Shown piece by piece: positions 38,759 through 50,778 of a stretch of 64,000 bases of DNA. A program made the translations under genes and the position numbers. This DNA comes from Strigamia acuminata (Eukaryota > Arthropoda > Chilopoda > Geophilomorpha > Linotaeniidae). How positions within the stretch are numbered: position 1 is the stretch's first letter; each line of letters opens with the position of its first letter. Below the pieces are notes generated by a model. The model made no database searches. It saw only the letters and a list, made by a program, of their open reading frames with translations, and was not told where the DNA came from. The stretch covers positions 33,444,427 through 33,508,426 of the forward strand of contig OX442315.1 in the NCBI GenBank assembly GCA_949358305.1. The letters run 5' to 3'.

Positions 38759-40530
38759 ATTTTTATTTTAAAATTTATTTTAAATACAAATAGTTCGTAA
38801 CTGAGATATTCCGTGATCCCTGGAAGAAATAAGTTGAAAAAATATTTATTATAAATTTTATTCGGGGGGTTTAGTTTGATTTGAAATGAAGGGGCACCCC
38901 TTGCTGCGGCATTGGGCTTTTCTGTTGTATTTCTTGCGCCATGCAGAAAAGCGCAGTGGAAAGAAAAGAAAACTTTATAATAGGTATGTTTGTGTTTCTA
39001 AATCAAATTTTGTGAATTCCTTAAACGAAAAAAATTCATACAAGTCGTTACGGCACAATGTATCGGCAATAACATCAAATTTGTACATTCTACACGTTTA
39101 ATCACAATCTCCAGACTTGTGAAATTTAATAAATTTGATACAAAAAATAGGAATGAAACACCACGAGCCCTCTGCTCAAAGGAGAACATTTTTCTTTATC
39201 TTTTAAGTCATATTGTCTCTCATGAAATCAATTGAATAGAAGAAACAATTAAACTCCAGTCATGGCCATTAAATGTAATTACCAAACTGATGAGTGCACC
39301 AAATCGTGGGCCAAAAAACTCAATTTCAGCCAAAACACCTAAACATTTTTGGCCAAATGACTCGCTTTTAGCTCAAAAAACGAAATTGTGAGACCTTAGG
39401 TCCTTTAACTCAATTTTCGGCCAAAAAACTCACTTTTAGGCGGAAACATGTGATTTTAAATTTAAAAAAAAATCCATTTTTCCGTTATTTCTCCCGCCGC
39501 CACGAAATTACGCGAAGAGAGAGACACTACTACAAGTAGATTCGCTGGACGTTCGTTTGGACTTGGTTTCGGCGGAATGTGTTTCGGCCGAGTTGATGGA
39601 ACACGTGAACAAGCCGTTTTGGGTTCGCATTCGCACCCGCTGTTGATATCAGAATTTCTGAAACATTCGCGCACTCTAGCGAGTAAGTACAAGACTTCTT
39701 TTAAGAGCTGATCTATCTGTGATCTGGGGTGATGGAGCTCGATTTGTGACGTCATTTTCGCTACTCGTTCCAGGAATAACATGGAATTCCATGTTAAATT
39801 TAAGCCTAGTTATTTGGAGATAAGAAGAAAACAGTATATTATTATATATGTAGGTATAGGTCTATGTGTATCTGTACTACTACTATATATAGTCTAGGTG
39901 ATATAAGGGCGAGTGGCTGGCACAGGATTATGCCATTTGATGTTGTGGGTCGGTCTGGAGAGGAGCTCGAGCGAGTAACGAGAATTAGGAGCCATTTTGT
40001 GAATATTATCGTGAATTTTGTGTGATTGTTGAGCGAGGCGAGGAGCCATTTTAATTTTAATCTCATTTACAATTGCTTTGAATTGGTTTGTACTTTGAAA
40101 TGTGAATTGGTTTGAAAAATACAGTTTGAAATGACATTTCATTTCATTTCATTTCATTTTATTCTATTCTATTTTTGTGTTTTGTTTGTGCATTTATTTT
40201 ATTTGGGATTATTTGTGTTATCAGCGGACGTCGGAGAGACTTTACTCTATTTTTTTGATGAATTGCGAACGAATTACAAACTATTTTATAGACACGGATT
40301 TTGTCAATTTCCTCAGAATTTCAAACGGTTTTGTATTTATTGTATTTATTGTGTTTTGGGGAATTTTATGAGATTTCTTGGAAATTTGAAGTGTTTTATG
40401 ATTTTTTTTACTGAAATTTTGTAACTTTTGGAATTTTTCAATAAATTTTTGTAAAGTTTTAGGATTTTTCAATAAAATTTTCTAGTTTTGTGAATTTTTA
40501 CAGAAATATTTTATGAATTTTTTCATTTTT
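38759..40530. other. Spacer after copy 1
   Basis: The first 390 bp or so are duplicated after copy 2 (46480-46860). Then come AT-rich DNA, two GGCCAAAAAACTCA-type repeats near 39310 and 39420, a GC-richer patch at 39480-39780 with a weak minus-strand frame, and degenerate T-rich sequence leading into the minisatellite. No gene recognised. Confidence 0.6.
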
Positions 40531-41060
40531 TGATTGATTTTGGTGAAATTTTACCATTTTTTAATTGATTTTGGTGAAATTTTATCAATTTTTAATTGAT
40601 TTGGGTGAAATTTTATCATTTTTTAATTGATTTGGGTGAAATTTTTCCATTTTCGAATTGATTTGGGTGAAATTTTTCCATTTTCGAATTGATTTTGGTG
40701 AAATTTTACCATTTTTTAATTAATTTGGGTAAAATTTTACCATTTTTTGAATGATTTTGGTGAAATTTTACCATTTTCGAATTGATTTTGGTGAAATTTT
40801 ACCATTTTTTAATTAATTTGGGTGAAATTTTATCATTTTTTGAATGATTTTGGTGAAATTTTACCATTTTTTAATTGATTTGGGTGAAATTTTACCATTT
40901 TCGAATTATTTTTGGTGAAATTTTACCATTTTCGAATTGATTTTGGTGAAATTTTACCATTTTCGAATTGATTTTGGTGAAATTTTACCATTTTCGAATT
41001 GATTTTGGTGAAATTTTACCATTTTTGAATTGATTTTGGTGAAATTTTACCATTTTTTAA
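40531..41060. repeat. 31-bp minisatellite, about 17 units
   Basis: Head-to-tail copies of a 31-bp unit containing GGTGAAATTTTACCATTTT followed by a variable CGAATTGA or TTAATTGA end. Units 13-16 are nearly identical and outer units are more diverged, as expected for arrays that expand in the middle. The preceding 150 bp look like older, decayed units. Confidence 0.9.
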
Positions 41061-41283
41061 CTGAGTTTCAATTGATTTTCTCCTCGTTCAGTAAATCATT
41101 AAATCTCACTGCTTGGTGCTAAATCTTCATTTTCATTCAAACCGCGAAATACTGTATGATAAAATATCGAAGAATAAAGTGTTGAACAAACTCGCAAAAT
41201 CTTGTCAATATTTTGTCAAATTTTTTTTGTCAAATTTGTACAAATTTCTTTAAATTTTGACATTTTTGAACAAAATCGTAGAC

Positions 41284-41760
41284 TAACGTGCCCTAACCTA
41301 ACGTGCCCTAACCTAACCTAACTTAACGTGCCTTAACCTAACCTAACTTAACGTGCCCTAACCTAACGTGCCCTAACCTAACCTAAGTTAACGTGCTCTA
41401 ACCTAACATGCCCTTAACCTAACCTCACTTAACGTGCCCTAACCTAACGTGCCCTAACCTAACCTAACTTACGTGCCCTAACCTAATGTGCCCTTAACCT
41501 AACCTAACTTAACGTGCCCTAACCTAACCTAAGTTAACGTGCCCTAACCTAACCTGACTTAACGTGCCCTAACCTAACCTAACTTAACGTGCCCTAACCT
41601 AACCTAACTTATCGTGCCCTAACCTAACCTAACTTAACGTGCCCTAACCTAACTTAACGTGCCGTGACCTAACATGCCCTTAAGCTAAGCTAACCTAACC
41701 TAACGTAACGTAACCTAACGTGCCCTTAATGTAACGTGCCCTTAACGCAACGTGCCTTTA
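41284..41760. repeat. CCTAA (telomere-type) satellite with interspersed AACGTGCC
   Basis: About 480 bp of short runs of CCTAA, the complement of the arthropod telomere unit TTAGG, regularly interrupted by TTAACGTGCC. This gives a higher-order unit of about 25 bp. Outer units are degraded. It is interstitial, being followed by unique DNA and genes. It could be an old telomere fusion, a repair patch, or a satellite that happens to contain CCTAA. Confidence 0.85.
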
Positions 41761-42299
41761 TCACATAACGTATTTTTCATTCTAAGTATTTTTCTAACTT
41801 TGCTTTTCGAATTAATTGTTTACAATCTTTTAAATTTTTAATTTTCTCAAATTTTTTTCTTTATTTCTTTCTTTCTTTCTTTTCTTTAATTTGCACAAAA
41901 ATTCGCAATTTCCTCTCTCTCCTTGCAACTGAATAGCCGTTAGTTGAGTTGGGTTGCCATGGCAACCCCCTTTCCCCCTTTCCCCCTTTCCCCCATTTCC
42001 CCTTTCCCCTTTCATCTGTTACCGCAGCAACTCCCAAAACGAGAGTGAAAACGGAAATGAAATTCATTCTTCACTTTTCTCGATCGGCAGAATTCAATTC
42101 AATTCAATTTGTCCACATTTTCTCCACATTTTCTCCATTCTTCTTTCTACAATTTTACTTCAAATTTTGCCTTTTCCCCCAAAAATTTCCCTTTTTTTAT
42201 CCCCAAATTTTGTCAATTTCTGCCTTTTTTTATCCCCAAATTTTTTAGTCATTTTTGTCAAATGATTTTCAAACTCAAATACAAATTTAGGTAAGAAAT

Positions 42300-42693
42300 A
42301 AAGAAAAGGTAGGTGCCTATTGATTCAATTTCTATTTAATTTATTTATTTATTTATTTCTTCTGATCTTGTGTCGTCCGTACCAGCTTACAACGCACCCT
42401 CGTACGAAGGAATTAAGCCGTGCATCTGATCAACTGATGCATCTGACGTGAGTGTTGGTTTGTTGTGGGCGCCATCTTGCAATCTTCCAATCTCGATCAC
42501 AGTTTTCAGCTTGTGGAATTAAGTCATTTTGGATTATTTAACCCTCGCTCGGTTTCAAGTGAATAAAACGAATAAAACGAAAGTAAAATTAAGTGCTTTT
42601 TAACCGGTAATTATTTTGTTTTTTAGGGAAATAAAAAGCGGAAATACAAATACGTTGAAGTTGGTCGTTGACTCTGTTGCAATATGGCGTACG
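42300..42693 (+). promoter_or_regulatory. Promoter-like sequence with an isolated start codon and splice donor
   Basis: Unique DNA, GC-richer around 42360-42500, just upstream of copy 2. It ends in ATGGCGTACG (42684-42693) followed by the donor GTATGT. That phase (1) fits the phase of the next copy 2 exon at 42781. It could be a captured promoter and first exon of another gene, or chance. No transcript evidence is visible. Confidence 0.3.
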
Positions 42694-42702
42694 GTATGTA
42701 AT

Positions 42703-45700
42703 GTATAGGTAAGAAACTAATAAATTAATATTAAATTTATACATTGTAATTTTTTCTATTTTATTTTGGAAAATTTACAGAACGTCTACGATGCAAGAAA
42801 CCAGACATTGCCCATTTAATATATGAAAAGAAATGCTGTTTAAATAACGAGGTTTATACCTTTTCTTGTCCAAAACATTTCCGTTTAATCGGTGAAGTGA
42901 AGTTAAGTTAAGATGCGATAATTATGGCGATTACTGCGAACGTAAGTTTCGTAAGAAATTGAAAGCTAAAAATGGTAATCGTAATTTTTTTCGTCGTACA
43001 GATATTCCAAAATGTCAGGATCCAGGCGTAGCTGCTTTTAGCCAGAGACTAAACAATGTGACGACGTTTTATGAAGGTTCGGTCATTGAATACGTTTGTG
43101 ATGAGATGAAGGTTACGAATCTTTGAACTGAAGGGTGGGAAATAGGATCAAATGTCTCGGAAATACTCGTTGGAGTGCGTCAAAGCCAATATGCAAACGT
43201 ACGGTAAATTTTTTTAATTGCTTCATGGTGTTGGTTTTTTTTTTTTACTGTTAATGTTTCAAAACTTCGTGCAGATCTCCTCCACCTGAAAATAATTTAG
43301 TGATTGAATCGAGTGAACGCCAGCATCCAGATATATTTCTTGCTGGAAATAGATCAAGTGGGTTTTGGTTGCCCAAAATACTACACGATAGAGCGATGAC
43401 GACAGTTTTTCTTTAGTCTGTGAGGACGATGGGGAATGGGATGTCGACTTACCGCAATGTTTGCGTAAGCGATAAATTTAAAATCTGTTACACAAGATAC
43501 ACACACATTGCTTTTTACTTTCGGCAGCTACTGACCCGTGCACTAGGCCGAGGAAACACAAAAATGGAAAAGTCGTAGAAATCGAGGATAACATCATTAC
43601 TAGTTTTGCCGTAGGATCTGAGATTAATTTTGAATGTGATAAAGGATTCTTTATGCCAGTATGTCTAAAAACGTGAGAAAGCTTCGCGGCAGTAGCACTA
43701 TAAATTGTATTTTATTTCATTAGAATGGATTGTATTTCACTACGTGCATTGGCGATGTTTGGGAACATGAAATACCAGATTGCTTTCGTAAGCTGTAATT
43801 TGCTAACGATCGATTTTTAGCCTAACGGTAAATCTTTAAAGCTATTACGTGTGCCGATCCTGGAATTCCGCTCCACGGTAATCGAAACGGAGACGAATTT
43901 ACAGTTGGAAAAGAGGTATCTTTTAGCTGTATGGCTGGATTCCAATTAATCGGTACAACTGTTCGGATATGCTTGGAAAATGGACGTTGGAGTGGAGTAA
44001 CCACAGTTTGCGATGCAGGAGGTAATGTGAACATAAATTATTTTATTTTTTAAATTTTTTTAAAATTTCATTCACAGATACTGATTGCCCTAATCCTGGA
44101 ATTCCTGTCAATAGTAACAGAAAAGGGGATGGTTTTAATATTGGAGATTTTGTTATTTATTCTTGCATACCTGGTAGCGTAATGTTTGGAATCCTAACAG
44201 AACGTGTCTAGAAAGTGGAGTTTGGTCAGGAAAGGAAATCCAGTGCTATGGTTTATAAAAAGAACATCTTGTATTGAAAAAAGAATTACCTACGTACTTG
44301 TATAGGCAGAAATGAATACAGCGATTACGAAGAAGTTGCTGCTTTCCTGGATAAAACAATGACAATAGTTTCTCGAATAGCCATGGAGTGGGCGAGACAA
44401 TTGTTCTCGCCCCGTTTACCTTATGAACCAGTAGTGAATGGAGGTGTAAATTTATTATTTCTTTTGGATGTCTCTGGTCGCATTAGTGAATTGCAATTTA
44501 ATAAATCTAAACAGTTTATAAAAATGGTTATCCGAAAGTTACCGGTATGTCAGTGGTTTCTACATCATATTTTCAATTATATAACACTCTACTATGTGTG
44601 TTTAATAGGTTGGAATTTCCTCTTACGGTGTCCGTGCCGTGGTAATAAGTTTCAGCTCTGAAGCAAATGACATCTTTAGTTTAAACGTCATGAATGTTCA
44701 CTTGCTCTTGACTACATAGATTCAATTAAGCATGATGGTAAACCATAATAAATAATAATTGACTATATATATTAATTTAACTATTGTTTTGTTTAAAGGA
44801 AAAGGAACAAATATACAGAAAGCTTATGTAAGAGCTGGTAGCGCAATTGTAGCCGGAACACGGGGGGATAGGAAAAGTGCCAAATCGATTATGTTCTTAA
44901 TGAGCGATGGAATGATCACGGAAGGAGGAATCCCGACAGACATGGCTGCACGATTGGCTGACCGTCACAGCAGTGAAATTTATGCTATCGCTGTTGGTAA
45001 AAACCACGATAAAGAAGTACTGACTAAAATTTCTAAAGAGGTTTTTATGTTTGAAAACCACAACAAATTATTGGAAATTGTTGAGAGTGCAATTGGAACT
45101 CCCATTGGTACGCGCGTGAAGTTGAACTGAAAATTGCTCGACCATTTAAATGATTTTTTTTAGACTATTCTCCTTGCGGAATGGAGCAAGCCCTGTACAA
45201 TGTGGACTCAGCTTTGCCGGCTTATGCAAAATTAACTAGAAAATCATCCGCGATGTTTGCAAAAATTGCTGGCGAACGAAAAGTGGTTGAATCTTGGCCG
45301 TGGATGGCTACATTTGTACTTCATCCACCTAAAAAGGTGAATAAAAGAGTAAATCGGTGTTATAATTTTACACGTTAACTTGTAGGTTGTCTGTGGAGGT
45401 GTCATTATACACAGACAATGGGTCTTATCAGCGGCACATTGCTTTAATGGTGATACTGATGCAGACCATAAGATAAAATCTAATCCAAGATACTGGCACT
45501 TATTTGTTGGTAAGAATTACGCTAAATTTTCAAAAAAGAACTGTAATGCGGTTAATGTCTTTTTCATTTCGACTTGAAAGGAAGAACCGACGTCTCGGTA
45601 TCTCGATATCTCGATAGTGCAATGCGATATCGCATACGCACTATCATTTCTCATCCATTGTACGATCCCGCAACATCAGATTACGACATTGCTTTGGTGA

Positions 45701-46472
45701 AAATTACACATCCTTTAATGTACGATTATTTTATTCGCCCTATTTGCTTACCACCCACATACGAAGGTAATTACTGCAACGATAATTTGTATTGCTGCTT
45801 ACAAAATACACAATTTTTGCTTTTAGAAATACAAAACAAAAAGCCACTGTATGTTCCGAAAGAAACAGCAACTGTTATTGGTTGGGGGTACGAAATACTC
45901 CAAACTGTGAATGAAACGAAGGAAAAGTCAGTCGATTATCTCAACGAAGCGGACGTTCCGCTTCAAACATCGCAAATTTGTCGCGAACCAGTTAACTACG
46001 TAGAATGCGAACACCGCGTGTGCGAACAACAACAGAGAATTGTATGGGGAGAAAAATAACTCGATGATAATAATTTGTTTTAATTTTTTCTTTTCTTTTC
46101 TAGCCAACAGAGAGAATGATTTGCGCTGGAACTGGGCTTGGTGGCTTAGATGCCTGCAAAGGGGACAGCGGAGGACCGTTAATGCAGGAAGCGTACAGCG
46201 AAGGGAAATACGGAAACACGACCAGGTGGTTTTCGATCGGAGTTGTCAGTTGGGGCGTTGGATGTGGTCAGAAAGGCTTCTACGGCTATTATACTCATGT
46301 GGCTAGATTGCGACAATGGATCAACGATGAAACTAAAGAGGAATTTGAAGAATTAAGATTTAAAGATAGAATAAGATCCGGGTTGCGAAGAAGAATGCGA
46401 CCCACAAATTTACCCCTCCCCCTGAATGAATTTATTCAAATTTCTTCTCTTTTCTTTTTTGTATTTTGCTGA
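42703..46472 (+). pseudogene. Complement C2/factor B-like gene, copy 2 (5' truncated, several breaks)
   Basis: Homology to copy 1 begins abruptly in the last ten bases of its third exon, so the signal peptide and first two CCPs are missing. The CCP3 exon has a small insertion and deletion and reaches TAA at 42909-42911. CCP4 has a short internal duplication and an early stop. The CCP5 exon is rearranged. From about 43672 to 46700 the sequence is almost identical to copy 1, including the same one-base deletion in CCP8 (exon 44078-44250, stop TAG at 44209-44211). The VWA exon 44609-44737 lacks one more base near 44698, giving TAG at 44717. It does not share copy 1's 37007 nonsense codon. The protease exons (45164-46472) are open and keep the His, Asp and Ser triad motifs. 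The copy cannot encode the full protein. Confidence 0.88.
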
Positions 46473-46479
46473 AAATAAA

Positions 46480-47231
46480 ATTTTTATTTTAAAATTTATT
46501 TTAAATACAAATAGTTCGTAACTGAGATATTCCGTGATCCCTGGAAGAAATAAGTTGAAAAAATATTTATTATAAATTTTATTCGGGGGGTTTAGTTTGA
46601 TTTGAAATGAAGGGGCACCCCTTGCTGCGGCATTGGGCTTTTCTGTTGTATTTCTTGCGCTATGCAGAAAAGCGCAGTGGAAAGAAAAGAAAACTTTATA
46701 ATATAAGTATGTTTATGTTTTTAAATCAAATTTTGTGAAGTTCTTAAAGGAAAAAAATTCATACAAGTCGTTACGTCACAATGTATCGGCAATAACATCA
46801 AATTTGTACATTCTACACGTTTAATCACAATCTCCAGACTTGTGAAATTTAATAAATTTGATCGTTTCAAATGTTACAAAAAATACGAATGAAACACCAC
46901 GACCCCTCTTTTTAGGTCATATTGAGTGTTTACAATTAAAACTAATTTTAAGGCAAAGATAACATTTTTCATACGTAATTGTCCATTCGGCTTATTATTT
47001 TGAAGTATTTACGGTACGAATTACTGGATTTATAAAGTAAATACAGTATATTTATATTTATTATTGCTTATAAATTGTAATATGATCTTCGTTATAGAGA
47101 TTAATGTATTTATCAATTTGCTCAAATTACGGAATTTCCAAAATGTTGATTTTCACGAATAATTTAATTGCGTAGATTTTGAAAATCGACTGGGCATTTT
47201 ATCTCATTAGCTGCTTGATAATTCAGAGCAG
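46480..47231. other. Spacer between copies 2 and 3
   Basis: The left part repeats the 3' flank of copy 1. From about 46890 it matches the 5' flank of copy 1 (TTAGGTCATATTGAGTGTTT). The junction between the two types marks a boundary of the tandem duplication. No gene seen. Confidence 0.7.
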
Positions 47232-47429
47232 ATGATGTTTTTATTCTACTCAATAGTCTTTATTTTAATTCTTAATTGTCAACAGCTTGAAGCAGGTACA
47301 TAATTATTCTATAATTATTCTATAACCGTTTCTGGTAATAGAATTTATTGTGCTTTCGGCAGCTGATGGTCCTTGTCATGTGCCGAGAATACCCAGAAAT
47401 GGAAAAGTTTTAGAAATTGAACATCAAAC

Positions 47430-47637
47430 TGTTATGATTCAAGATAAATACGGTTGAGTTTAATACAATGAAATGTGTGTCCTCACAGTTACACATTGAG
47501 CAGATGAGTGGGGAACACAGGAAGTGAGCACTCCATATATGGTATGAGTGTCACCACAGGATACACAAGCAAAAAACTACACAAGCTACACTATTAATGA
47601 CATCAAGTGGTGATTTTCCACATTAAACTTCCCAACA
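47430..47637 (-). repeat. Copia 3' LTR
   Basis: 208 bp, TG at 47430 and CA at 47637 on the plus strand. It reads base for base like the other LTR. Confidence 0.95.
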
Positions 47638-47739
47638 AATTCCCCCAAAATCAACAATTCGATTTCGTTACTAAAACACTTCTTAATAAACACAATTATA
47701 TAAAAACAATCAATATGAACACTGCACACAATAAAGTCA

Positions 47740-50700
47740 TTATTCCCCCACAGTCTTTAGTCCTAATGCTTCTAGTATTCTGTTCAGTGCAGGTCCGGCT
47801 AAAGGCTTCGTTAAAAAGTCTGCTAACATGTCCTCGCTTGGGACATGTTCCACGATAATGTTTCCATCCTCGATCTCTTGTTTGATGAAATGCACTTTTC
47901 GATTCAAGTGCTTGGTCCTAGTCTTCTGTGCACCGCCTCGCAACAGTTTCACCGCGTTCAAACTGTCACAGTGCATTGTTGTGGTATTTCCGTCATTGAT
48001 TTCTCCATTTAGTCCAATCGCGAGTTGATTCAACCAAATTAATTCTCGCACTCCTTCGGTCAGCGCCAAGAGCTCACTCTCTGTACTCGACATCGCGACT
48101 ATCGCTTGTTTCTGGCACTTCCAGTTAATGATCGAATTCCCGTCCATCGCAATAAATCCCGAAAACGATCGTGCGTTCGCCGTCCGGTCCCAGCTCGCGT
48201 CTGAGTAGCCGTGGATGTGGCTCTCTTCCCTTCCGTAATTCAACTTGTATTCGATTGTCCCCTTCAAGTATCTTAGCACGCGCTTCAATGCGGTAAAATG
48301 GATCTTTCGTGGGTCCTTGTTATACTGAGATAACAGGCTCATCGGGAAACTCAGGTCTGGCCTCGTGTGTGTGGCAAGGTACATCATCTTGCCCAGCAGT
48401 TCCTGGTACTGTGTTGCATCAACTTTTTCGCTTTCGTCAAATTCGTCCAAGTTTTGATTGGGGTTCACTGGGGTTATTGCCGCATTGCATTCTTCCAATC
48501 CCTCGCTCTCCACCAATCTTTTTATGTATCCGCCTTGGTGGATGTTGATTCTTCCATTTTTGTATTCCACCTGGATTCCTAAAATGTATTCCAGTCTGCC
48601 TATGCTCACGAATTCTATTTCTTCTTTCATTTTTGACATTAGTTCCGTCTCAAATTCATCCGTGGATGCCAAGGACAGGTCGTCGTCCACGTACACGCCT
48701 AGAAACATAAAGTTGCCATCAATAAAAATCACATAAAGGCATGGGTCTTCTGGTGATGGTTTGAATCCAATTTTCTTCAATGTCTTATCCAACATTTCAA
48801 ACCAACATCTCCCTGCCTGTTTTAATCCATAGATGCTCTTAATTAGTTGACAAACATGTCCTTTTCCTCCTTCAACATATCCTTCTGGCTGTATCATAAA
48901 TATCATCTCCTTCAGCTTGTCGTGAAGATATGCGGCTTTGACGTCATGTTGTTTCAATGGTCGGTTAATTTTTGCTGCTACATTAATCAGCATTCTGAGA
49001 GTCTCTATTCGTATAACCGGGGCAAAGGTCATCTCGTAATCGTCCCCGAATTTCTGCGAGTATCCAGTGGCTACTAGTCTTGCTCGGAATCTTTCCGGTT
49101 CCCCCTCGGAATTTAACTTCACTTTATAAACCCACTTGGATTTCACCGCCTTCTTTCCTTTTGGCAATTTTCCAATTTTCCACACTCCGTGTTGTTTCAT
49201 CGAGCTCATCTCGTCATCCATCGCGGCCTTCCAGTCTGTCGCGTGATGGGAGTTTGTTGCTTCGTGGAAATTTTTCGGAGTTAAGATTTCTTCTACTAGT
49301 AATGCCATTTGTTTTGCCTTAATTCTCTCTGATCTTCGCGCTCCCTGGTCAACCAGTCTCTTCTCGTGTTCTTCTCTTTGCACTTTGTCGGCGACCAACT
49401 TCATTTCCCTGGTCACCCCTGCTGGTCTCCCCCTCCGTGGTGGTTCGTCACGTTCATCTTGTGCGTCATTTTCTTCCGCGTTGTCCTCTGGTTCATTTGT
49501 TTCATCTTCTTCTTCATTTATCTCGTTTTGCTCTTCATCCTCGGCATCGTCTGATTCGTCTTCATTTTCTTCGCAGTTCAGATCGATTTTGACTGTCTCA
49601 ATCTCTTCATCATCTTTAATTTCTCCATTCAGCAAATCTGCGCCCGTTTTACTCTCGTCAAATTTTACATCAATTTCTTCACTAATCGAATCGTTTTCCG
49701 GGTGATAAATTCGGTACGCCTTCCTTGTATTCGAGTATCCAATGAATATTGCTTTTTCTGCTTTGGGATCCAATTTCTTTCGCTTGTGGTCCTTAATTAG
49801 CACATATGCTACACATCCAAATCTTCTCAAGTATTTCAAATTTGGTTTTCTCCCAAACCATATCTCAAATGGTGTGCGTCCATGGACTGACGATTTGCAC
49901 CTGTTGCGGATGTGCGCCACTGTCGATACGCACTCCGCCCAAAACGTCTTTGGCAGTTTGCAATCTTTTAATATTGCTCTCAACATCTCAAGTATTGTCC
50001 GGTTTGCACGTTCCGCGACACCATTGCTAGCCGGATTAAATGCTGTGGTCAGCTGATGCTCGATGCCCCTCTTTGTCGTCCATTCTTTCATACTTTTGGA
50101 CAAGAACTCGCCGCCATTGTCGCTCCTTAATTTCTTCAGCTTCTTGTCGGTCTGTCTCTCCATGCAGGTGATTAGTTCTGTCAACTTCTCTCTCGCGTCG
50201 CTTTTTGCATTTAAAGTTTTTATCATCAACATCCTACTCCAATCGTCTACTACAGTCATTATATAGTTTGCACCTCCTCGAGATTCGGGTCCAATTGGTC
50301 CAATTAAATCAATGTGCCACAATTCCATAATGCTGGACGATTGTCGGTCTGTTACCGATTTGTGCGACGACTTTTTCATCTTTCCCGCAATGCATGGTTC
50401 ACACACGGCGCCACCTTTGCTGCTAATTTCTATGCCATATGTTAGTTCTTCATTTTTCATCTCTCTCAGGGTGTTGTAATTTAAATGTCCCAATCTCACG
50501 TGCCAATTGTTGTCTTTTTCCTCTGCTTTATAAGACTTCTCTTTTTCTTTTATGTTTGCCTTCAACACAAACATGTCTCCCTTTCTTGGCACCATCATAA
50601 CTTGTTCTCCATTTTCATCATCAATTGTTGCGCTCGTTTTGGAGAATGTGACTTTTAGTCCATTATCGACAATTTTCGATACTGACAACAAATTGCTTCC

Positions 50701-50778
50701 AATTTGCGGCACGCACAACACTTTCTTCAATCTGGAATTTTTTTTCAGCGTGTTCGAGCACAATCTCGCCCATTCCAA
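47740..50778 (-). CDS. Copia pol: integrase, reverse transcriptase, RNase H
   Basis: Up to 1012 codons are open. In order: GAG-pre-integrase zinc region ([10 protein letters not shown]), integrase core with [15 protein letters not shown] and GVAERANRT (the D,D,E residues), reverse transcriptase with [10 protein letters not shown] and the YVDDDL active site, and RNase H with [17 protein letters not shown] and KTRTKHL near the end. All catalytic residues expected for the family are visible. The frame has no ATG at its start: the first listed codon is TTG inside the overlap with gag. It is offset by one base from the gag frame. The offset falls at an A8 tract (minus strand, 50738-50745) between the protease motif and integrase. 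In copia elements gag and pol are normally one frame, so this is either a one-base run-length change (mutation or assembly error) or a slippage site. Which of these cannot be told from one copy. Confidence 0.93.
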   Translation of the reverse strand: MEWARLCSNTLKKNSRLKKVLCVPQIGSNLLSVSKIVDNGLKVTFSKTSATIDDENGEQVMMVPRKGDMFVLKANIKEKEKSYKAEEKDNNWHVRLGHLNYNTLREMKNEELTYGIEISSKGGAVCEPCIAGKMKKSSHKSVTDRQSSSIMELWHIDLIGPIGPESRGGANYIMTVVDDWSRMLMIKTLNAKSDAREKLTELITCMERQTDKKLKKLRSDNGGEFLSKSMKEWTTKRGIEHQLTTAFNPASNGVAERANRTILEMLRAILKDCKLPKTFWAECVSTVAHIRNRCKSSVHGRTPFEIWFGRKPNLKYLRRFGCVAYVLIKDHKRKKLDPKAEKAIFIGYSNTRKAYRIYHPENDSISEEIDVKFDESKTGADLLNGEIKDDEEIETVKIDLNCEENEDESDDAEDEEQNEINEEEDETNEPEDNAEENDAQDERDEPPRRGRPAGVTREMKLVADKVQREEHEKRLVDQGARRSERIKAKQMALLVEEILTPKNFHEATNSHHATDWKAAMDDEMSSMKQHGVWKIGKLPKGKKAVKSKWVYKVKLNSEGEPERFRARLVATGYSQKFGDDYEMTFAPVIRIETLRMLINVAAKINRPLKQHDVKAAYLHDKLKEMIFMIQPEGYVEGGKGHVCQLIKSIYGLKQAGRCWFEMLDKTLKKIGFKPSPEDPCLYVIFIDGNFMFLGVYVDDDLSLASTDEFETELMSKMKEEIEFVSIGRLEYILGIQVEYKNGRINIHQGGYIKRLVESEGLEECNAAITPVNPNQNLDEFDESEKVDATQYQELLGKMMYLATHTRPDLSFPMSLLSQYNKDPRKIHFTALKRVLRYLKGTIEYKLNYGREESHIHGYSDASWDRTANARSFSGFIAMDGNSIINWKCQKQAIVAMSSTESELLALTEGVRELIWLNQLAIGLNGEINDGNTTTMHCDSLNAVKLLRGGAQKTRTKHLNRKVHFIKQEIEDGNIIVEHVPSEDMLADFLTKPLAGPALNRILEALGLKTVGE

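Noticed and set aside
39462-39782. Minus-strand frame of 106 codons between copies 1 and 2
   Set aside because: No recognisable domain, no supporting splice structure, and the region is a patchwork of repeats.
40531-41060. CRISPR-like array
   Set aside because: Units are contiguous tandem repeats with no unique spacers, and the DNA is animal.
41284-41760. A genuine chromosome end
   Set aside because: The CCTAA units are irregular and interrupted, and unique DNA with genes continues for over 20 kb on both sides.
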